DNA of 64,000 bases from Albidovulum sp. Its GTDB lineage: Bacteria > Pseudomonadota > Alphaproteobacteria > Rhodobacterales > Rhodobacteraceae. Location: contig JAUQYA010000162.1 of the NCBI GenBank assembly GCA_030837785.1, positions 1-64,000 of the forward strand. The letters run 5' to 3'. The first letter of the stretch is position 1, and each line of letters opens with the position of its first letter. Below are positions 58,809-64,000 of this stretch, one piece after another. The notes beneath the pieces are model-generated. The model was not told the origin of the DNA. It ran no database searches and worked only from the letters and a program-made list of their open reading frames with translations. The translations under genes were made by a program, and so were the position numbers.

Positions 58809-60377
58809 TCAATACCACATGTCGGGCATCGCCGTCTTGCGGTGCGCGATGAAATCCACAAGCGCCTCGTCGACCGCCTCATCGAGGGGCGGGGCCTGAT
58901 ACTGGGCCAGCAGGGTCTTCCAGCGGGCATTCGCCCGCTGCGCGGAATCGAGGCCGCCCTGCTCGCTCCAGGTCTCGAAGGGCTGATCGTCGTTCAGGGC
59001 GCTGTCCCAATAGGCGGTTTCGTAGTGGCGAAGGGTGTGCTGGGTGGAAAACAGGTGCTGCCCCGGCCCAAGCTCGGCCAGCGCGTCGAAGCCGAGCGCG
59101 TCGTCGTCCACCGCCATGCCGTCGAGATAGGCATGCAGCGCGCCGCACATGTCGGTGTCCATCACCAGCTTCTCGTAGGACATCGACAGGAGCCCGTCGA
59201 GGAAGCCGGCCGAATGCAGCACATAGTTCGCGCCGCCCTGCACGGCCGACATCATCGACATCATGCTTTGCTGCATCGCCTGCCCGTCGGGCAGCTTGGA
59301 GGTGCTGAAGTTGCCGGCACAGCGCAAGGGCAGGTTCAGCCGCCGCGCGAGCTGCCCCATGACCAGCGAGCCGATCGCCGGCTCCGGCGTGCCGAAGGTG
59401 GGCGAGCCGGAGCGCAGCGACATCGACGAGAAGAAGCTTGCCAGCACCGCCGGCGACCCGGGCCGGACGAGTTGCGTCAGCGCGCAGGAGGCCATGCTTT
59501 CGGCCAGTCCCTGTGCCACCATGCCGGCGGTGGTCAGGGGCGCCACCGCCCCGCCCAGGAGGAACGGCAGATGGATCGACCCCTGGTTGGCGGCCGCATA
59601 GGTGCGGATGCCCGCCGTCGTGACCCCGTCCAGCACCAAGGGCGAGGTGGTGTTGAAATTGCCCATGACGACGCAGTGCCGGTCGACGAAATCGGCGCCG
59701 AACAGGATGCGGCACATCTCGACGCTGTCGGCCGCCCGTTCCGCCGCGGTGATCGAGCCGAGGAACGCCCGGTCAGAATAGCGGATATGGGCATAGACCA
59801 TGTCGAGGTGACGCTTGTTCACCGGCACGTCGGTCGGCTCGCACACCGTGCCGCCGGAATGGTGCAGCCACGGCGAGGACTGGCTGAGCTTCACGAAGTT
59901 GCGGAAGTCCTCGATCGTGCCGTAGCGGCGGCCGCGGTCCAGATCCATCACGAAGGGGCTGCCGTAGGACGGCGCGAAAACCACATTCCTGCCGCCGATC
60001 ACCACGTTGTTTGCCGGGTTGCGGGCGTGCTGGGTAAACTCGGCCGGCGCGGTCTTCAGGATTTCGCGCAGCATGCCGGGTTCGAACTTCAGCCGCCAGA
60101 CATCGGCGGAAATCTCGGTCACCCCGGCGCCTGCCTGGCGGTAGAGCCGCATCGCCTCGGCGTCCTCGCGCAACTCGATGCCGATTTCGGCGAGGATGCG
60201 CTCGGCGGTCGCCTCGATCCGGGCCAGGCTGTCGTCCGAGAGGATGTCGTAGGTGGGGATGTTGCGGACGATATATGGCCGGTGCACGACATTGCCCTGG
60301 GACCGCGCGTCGCGCCGCTGGTTGCGGCCGCCGCGCTGGCGCTTGGTGTCCTGCCCCGCAAATTCGCCGTCCGCCAT
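58809..60377 (-). CDS. MttB-family methylamine/betaine methyltransferase (non-pyrrolysine)
   Basis: A 522-residue corrinoid-type methyltransferase of the MttB superfamily. YIVRNIPTYDILSDDSLARI, NVVFAPSYGSPFVMDLDRGR, HLDMVYAHIRYSDRAFLGSI and PTFGTPEPAIGSLVMGQLAR are characteristic. No in-frame TAG interrupts it, so it belongs to the pyrrolysine-free branch, whose known members demethylate glycine betaine, proline betaine or carnitine to a corrinoid protein. AAGGAG precedes ATG 60377. No corrinoid-protein gene lies in the window. A LysR gene diverges 83 bases away. Confidence 0.9.
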   Translation of the reverse strand: MADGEFAGQDTKRQRGGRNQRRDARSQGNVVHRPYIVRNIPTYDILSDDSLARIEATAERILAEIGIELREDAEAMRLYRQAGAGVTEISADVWRLKFEPGMLREILKTAPAEFTQHARNPANNVVIGGRNVVFAPSYGSPFVMDLDRGRRYGTIEDFRNFVKLSQSSPWLHHSGGTVCEPTDVPVNKRHLDMVYAHIRYSDRAFLGSITAAERAADSVEMCRILFGADFVDRHCVVMGNFNTTSPLVLDGVTTAGIRTYAAANQGSIHLPFLLGGAVAPLTTAGMVAQGLAESMASCALTQLVRPGSPAVLASFFSSMSLRSGSPTFGTPEPAIGSLVMGQLARRLNLPLRCAGNFSTSKLPDGQAMQQSMMSMMSAVQGGANYVLHSAGFLDGLLSMSYEKLVMDTDMCGALHAYLDGMAVDDDALGFDALAELGPGQHLFSTQHTLRHYETAYWDSALNDDQPFETWSEQGGLDSAQRANARWKTLLAQYQAPPLDEAVDEALVDFIAHRKTAMPDMWY

Positions 60378-60460
60378 CGTCGACTCCTTCGATAAATCGG
60401 CAACAAGCTAGACCGCTTCGATTCGCCTGTAACGCTGGAAAAGTTTGATGGATTTGATAA

Positions 60461-61393
60461 ATGAGATTCATGGAAACGCTGCGCAGCCTCCTGCCGCCCA
60501 TCAACAGCCTCGTGGTCTTCGAATCTGCCGGCCGGCTGTCGAGCTTCACCGCCGCCGCGCGCGAGTTGAACATGACGCAGGCCGCGGTGTCCTATGCGAT
60601 CGGCCGGCTTGAAGATCATCTCGGCACCGCGCTCTTCCTGCGGGAATATCGCCGCGTCCGTCTCAGCGAAGCGGGCCGGCATTTCCACACCGATGTCTCG
60701 ATCGGGCTCCAGCATATCCAGCGTTCGGTGCAGGATCTGCGTGCCGTCGCCACTGGCAGCCATGTGACGCTCTCCTGCTCCACCGCGTTCGCGGCGTTCT
60801 GGATGGTGCCGCGGATGGCGAAGTTCCGGGAGGAGTTGCCGCAGGTCGACCTGCGGATCCAGACCGCCGACCGCGATCTCGATCTCGTGGGCGAAGGCAT
60901 CCCGCTTGGCATCCGGGGCGGTGTTCCGGGCGACTGGCCGCACTACCACGCCGAGGCCCTCGCGCCCGAGGAAATCTATCCCGTCTGCGGGGCCGGATAC
61001 CTGTCGCGCGTGACCGAGCCCCCGCATGCCGCAGACCTGCTGGCGCATCGGCTGATCCACCTCGAGGAGCCGTTCCGTTCCGCCGCGACATGGGTGGACT
61101 GGTTTGCATCGGCAGGCATCGACGGCAGGCGCGTTCCGAAGGGGCTTCAGATCAACGACTACGTCCTGGTCGTGCAATCCGTCATCGAAGGCCAGGGTGT
61201 CGCGCTTGGCTGGCGGCACCTGACCGAAGGGCTGGTCGAGAAGGGCGTGCTGGTGCGGCTGACCGACCATTCGCTCGTGACCGGCATGAACTTCCATGTC
61301 GTCTGGCCGAAGGATGTGCCGCTGTCGGGCGCGGCACAGGAGGTGCGCGACTGGCTTCTCGATCAGCGCCATGCCGCGCCGGGGCGTGGCTGA
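60461..61393 (+). CDS. LysR-family regulator (GcvA-like)
   Basis: A 310-residue LysR protein. The helix-turn-helix is SSFTAAARELNMTQAAVSYA, then IGRLEDHLGTALFLREYRRV, typical of GcvA-like members. The effector domain includes VTLSCSTAFAAFWMVPRMAK and PLGIRGGVPGDWPHYHAEAL. It is divergent from the MttB-like gene, which it probably controls in response to a quaternary amine or its product. ATG 60461 or 60470 is the start. Complete. Confidence 0.92.
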   Translation: MRFMETLRSLLPPINSLVVFESAGRLSSFTAAARELNMTQAAVSYAIGRLEDHLGTALFLREYRRVRLSEAGRHFHTDVSIGLQHIQRSVQDLRAVATGSHVTLSCSTAFAAFWMVPRMAKFREELPQVDLRIQTADRDLDLVGEGIPLGIRGGVPGDWPHYHAEALAPEEIYPVCGAGYLSRVTEPPHAADLLAHRLIHLEEPFRSAATWVDWFASAGIDGRRVPKGLQINDYVLVVQSVIEGQGVALGWRHLTEGLVEKGVLVRLTDHSLVTGMNFHVVWPKDVPLSGAAQEVRDWLLDQRHAAPGRG

Positions 61394-61468
61394 AACCCCC
61401 GGTCGGGTTCCGAAGGGGCATCCCGTCGCCGGGGTGCCAGGGTCAGACGGGCCGAGGCCGGGCCCGTG

Positions 61469-61645
61469 TCATTTCGCGGCCGAGATGACGTTGATGTCGG
61501 TCTTCACCACCTCGAAGAACTTCGCCGCCGCCGGGTTGGCGGCCAGGAAGTCGTTGCGCGCGATCATCCGCAGGTTGTCGACCGCGAAGCCCAGGTTCTT
61601 GCCGTCGAACTCGGTATTGCCGGTGCCGCCGTCGGGCAGCGACCG
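61469..61645 (-). pseudogene. Fragment of a glycine-betaine/proline ABC substrate-binding protein
   Basis: About 58 codons, from near 61645 to a stop at 61469, encode SLPDGGTGNTEFDGKNLGF, then AVDNLRMIARNDFLAANPAA and AKFFEVVKTDINVISAAK. This is the region near the C-terminus of ProX/OpuAC-type periplasmic binding proteins, but the signal peptide and first 250 or more residues are gone, and the stop is earlier than usual. It is a remnant from a betaine uptake operon, consistent with the MttB-like gene nearby. Confidence 0.7.
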
Positions 61646-61686
61646 GTTCGAGTGTCGGACGCGTTCGCCGCGCTTCCTGGACTGGG

Positions 61687-62810
61687 TCAGGCAGCCCAGC
61701 GGGCGACCGGATCGCCCAGCGCCTCGCGCCGGACGGTTACGCCAAGCCCCGGGGCCTTCGGCGCCAGCACCCCGCCGGCGGTGACGGGCGCGTCGAAATC
61801 GGCGGTGACCAGCGTGACCATGTCGCGGCAATCGAGGATGCAGCGCAGGTTGCGTTACGGCACGGTGGCGCCCAGATGCACGATCCCGGCGAAGGCGATC
61901 GCCGAACCCACGGTGTCCTGCACGCTGATCGTCAGCCCGGCCGCCGGCAGATGTCGCGGTGGCGGCGGCCGCGGGTCAGCCCGCCGGCCTTCGACACCTT
62001 GAGCCCGATCCCGTCGGCGATGTCCTCGGCGACGATGCGGGAAATGTCGCCGTCCAGTTCGGCCAGCTCGTCCATGATGATCGGGACGGGGCAGCGCTTC
62101 CGCAGCGAGGCGGTTTCACGCCACGTCGCGCAGGGCGCTTCCAACACGAAATCGAGGCCGACGGGCAGAAGCCGCAGCATCCTGAGCGCGGTTTCCGGCA
62201 GCATTCCGCCATTGGCATCGACCAGGAAGAACTCGCCCGGCCGCCGGTCGGCAAGGCAGGCGCCGATGCGTTCGGCATCCAGCGCCGGACCGCCTTCACT
62301 GTCGAGCACGCCGATCTTCACCGAATGGCCCTTGTAGCCCATCTGGCGATGCCGCGCGACGCGGGAGCGCATCTCTTCCGGCGGACCGGCGTAGATCGAG
62401 GAAATCGTCGGCATCCTGACCCCGGTGGAGCCCCCCAGCAACTCGCAGACCGGCAGGTTCACCGACTTGCCGAAGATGTCCCAGCAGGCGATGTCGAAGA
62501 CGGTCTTGGCATGGTGGTGGCCGACCAGCGCCTCGTCCATCGCGTCGTTGATCCGGTCGGCCTGGCGCGGATCGCGGCCGAGAAGATGCGGCGCGATCTC
62601 CTCGATTCCGGCACGGGTGCCGCGTGCGTGGGCGGCGATGTAGGTCGCCCCGAACGGTGTCGACTCACCCCAGCCCTCGATGCCGGTATCGGTCTCGATC
62701 CGCACGATGGACGCGTCGAAGCTGCGGTATTCGCGCCCGCCCGACAGCAGGTAGACCCCGCCCGAATAGGGCAGTTCGACCTGGAAAAGCTCGATTCCGG
62801 CGATCTTCAT
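61687..62810 (-). pseudogene. Enolase-superfamily (MLE/MR) gene with frameshift and nonsense mutation
   Basis: From ATG 62810 the frame is a normal mandelate racemase/muconate lactonising protein (KIAGIELFQVELPYSGGVYL, ACWDIFGKSVNLPVCELLGG, VDANGGMLPETALRML, IIMDELAELDGDISRIVAED) up to KAGGLTRGRRHRDIC near 61950. There a base appears lost. Homology goes on in the next frame (GLTISVQDTVGSAIAFAGIV, HLGATVP), meets an in-frame TAA near 61855, and then continues as RNLRCILDCRDMVTLVTADF to GDPVARWAA and a stop at 61687. With both lesions the enzyme is dead. Members of this branch include betaine or proline-betaine racemases. Confidence 0.75.
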
Positions 62811-63892
62811 GCCTGCACCTGCGGCGGGATCAGCACCAGTTTGCCGGTGTGCTTCTTCGACAGGAAATCGCGCTGCGCCCGGGCGATCTCGGCCAGCGGA
62901 TAGGTCTTGGCCACCACCGGCCGGATTTCGCCGGCCTCGATATAGCGGATCAGGTTCTCGAACACCTCGTCTTCCTGGAAGGTGCAGCCGTGAAGCGTCA
63001 GATCCTTCAGGTAGACCGTGCGCAGGTCCAGCTCGCAGATCGGCCCGGCAATGGCGCCCGCCACCGCATAGCGCCCGCCCGGCCGCAGCACGTCCAGAAG
63101 CGCCGGGAAGCCCGGCCCGCCGACCATGTCGATCACCACATCCACCGAATTGCGGCCCAGCGCCGCGACCAGATCGGCATCGCGGTCGACGGTCCGGTCG
63201 GCGCCCAGCGCGCGCACTTCCCCGGCCTTGGCTGCCGCGCAGATCGCGATCACCTCGGCGCCGCGGCGCTTGGCCAGTTGCACCGCGGCCGAGCCGACCC
63301 CGCCCGAGGCCCCCGTCACCAGCACCCGCTCGGCGCCGACGCCGGCCCGGTGCAGCATGTTCTCCGCCGTCGAATAGGCGCAGGGGATCGAGGCAAGCTC
63401 CGCGTCCGACCAGTTGCAGCGCACCTCATAGGTCTCGCGCGCGGGCGCCACGGTGAACTGGGCGAAACAGCCGTCGATCTCGCTGCCGAAGGTCCAGCAT
63501 TCATAGGGACGGAACCCGACATAGGACCGCAGCATGTTGCGCACCAACACCCTTTGCCCGATCCGCGCCGGATCGACGCCCTCGCCCACCGCGACGATAT
63601 GGCCGCAGGCATCGGCGCCCTGGATGCGGGGAAATTGCATCGGCACGCCGGACCACGAGGCATCGTCCTGATCGACCTGCGCACTGCCCGCGTCCTCGGT
63701 CGCGACCTCCACCTTCTTCGAATACCAGCCGATCCTCGTGTTGATGTCGGTGTTGTTCACCGCCGAGGCGGCGACGCGGATCAACACCTCGCCGGGCTTC
63801 GGCTGCGGCACGGGCACGTCGGTGCGCCAGGCCAGCTTGTCCATGTCGCCGTGGCCTGTCAGCAGGACAGCGCTCATCGTCTTGGGGATCAT
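62807..63892 (-). CDS. Zinc-independent MDR-type alcohol dehydrogenase / quinone oxidoreductase
   Basis: A 361-residue medium-chain dehydrogenase from ATG 63892. GEVLIRVAASAVNNTDINTR is the N-terminal catalytic part, PRIQGADACGHIVAVGEGVD the GroES-like signature, and VLVTGASGGVGSAAVQLAKR the NADPH Rossmann motif. The second cysteine set of a structural zinc is absent. It probably reduces enones or oxidises an alcohol. Its stop overlaps the ATG of the broken enolase-superfamily gene (ATGA), so they were one operon. Confidence 0.88.
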   Translation of the reverse strand: MIPKTMSAVLLTGHGDMDKLAWRTDVPVPQPKPGEVLIRVAASAVNNTDINTRIGWYSKKVEVATEDAGSAQVDQDDASWSGVPMQFPRIQGADACGHIVAVGEGVDPARIGQRVLVRNMLRSYVGFRPYECWTFGSEIDGCFAQFTVAPARETYEVRCNWSDAELASIPCAYSTAENMLHRAGVGAERVLVTGASGGVGSAAVQLAKRRGAEVIAICAAAKAGEVRALGADRTVDRDADLVAALGRNSVDVVIDMVGGPGFPALLDVLRPGGRYAVAGAIAGPICELDLRTVYLKDLTLHGCTFQEDEVFENLIRYIEAGEIRPVVAKTYPLAEIARAQRDFLSKKHTGKLVLIPPQVQA

Positions 63893-63985
63893 CGTCGGTC
63901 CTGTCAGGGTCCCGGGCCTTGCGCCCGTCCCGGACTTTCGGCGCAAGCCACGGCGCCGATCAAGCGAACAAGTTGCCGCCCGGTG

Positions 63986-64000
63986 TTGAGTTCAACTCAA
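63986..64000. promoter_or_regulatory. Palindrome at the right edge
   Basis: TTGAGTT-C-AACTCAA is a perfect 7-bp inverted repeat with a one-base centre. It lies about 95 bases upstream of the dehydrogenase start and ends at the window edge, so its true extent is unknown. The position fits an operator for a GntR-, IclR- or LacI-type regulator of the operon. The call is from symmetry only. Confidence 0.4.

Overview
The window is GC-rich DNA from an alphaproteobacterium, most likely of the Rhodobacteraceae/Paracoccaceae. The pointers are a complex I NDUFS4-type subunit, a DUF2125 protein, leuB, a pyrrolysine-free MttB-family methyltransferase, and prophage genes of a type common in that family. 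It divides into a prophage remnant (about 0.8-34.3 kb), an anti-phage type gene cluster (34.4-44.0 kb) and chromosomal genes with three tRNAs (44.3-64.0 kb).

The prophage genes lie mostly on the minus strand and read right to left. From 34.3 kb downward they are: a serine-recombinase operon (plus strand), regulators, a DNA-metabolism block (RecA-like ATPase, SSB-like protein, PD-(D/E)XK nuclease, Dda-like helicase, Toprim/VirE primase-helicase, RuvC-like resolvase), two DNA methyltransferases, terminase, gpW, portal, a protease-capsid gene, head-tail joining and tail genes, and a truncated tape-measure gene. Three accessory cassettes sit in the structural block, all on the opposite strand: vapBC (1.8-2.4 kb), a DmeR/DmeF Co/Ni efflux pair (4.6-5.9 kb), and a cassette of about 0.8 kb that splits the protease-capsid gene (8.6-9.4 kb). 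The split capsid gene, together with a left end where the tape-measure gene is fused to helicase and TRAP-permease fragments, says this prophage is defective.

The cluster at 34.4-44.0 kb has five overlapping plus-strand genes: a Z1-type superfamily II helicase, a PD-(D/E)XK (DUF4420-like) protein, a GHKL ATPase of MORC type, and two proteins of unknown role. A C5-cytosine methyltransferase gene converges on the last of these and overlaps it, and a Vsr endonuclease gene diverges from the methyltransferase. This fits the MORC/Z1 restriction-type systems predicted from gene neighbourhoods. The two unknown proteins are the least explained part.

The chromosomal part holds tRNA-Ser(GCT), tRNA-Arg(TCT) and tRNA-Pro(CGG), and housekeeping genes. 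A probable sugar-acid block (enolase-superfamily dehydratase, PfkB kinase, MFS exporter, lactonase-like hydrolase) faces a glycerate 2-kinase gene. Then come leuB, a Na/Pi-cotransporter homologue and a DMT transporter. The last 5 kb hold an MttB-like methyltransferase, its divergent LysR regulator, an oxidoreductase, and two decayed genes: an enolase-superfamily gene with a frameshift plus a stop, and a glycine-betaine binding-protein fragment.
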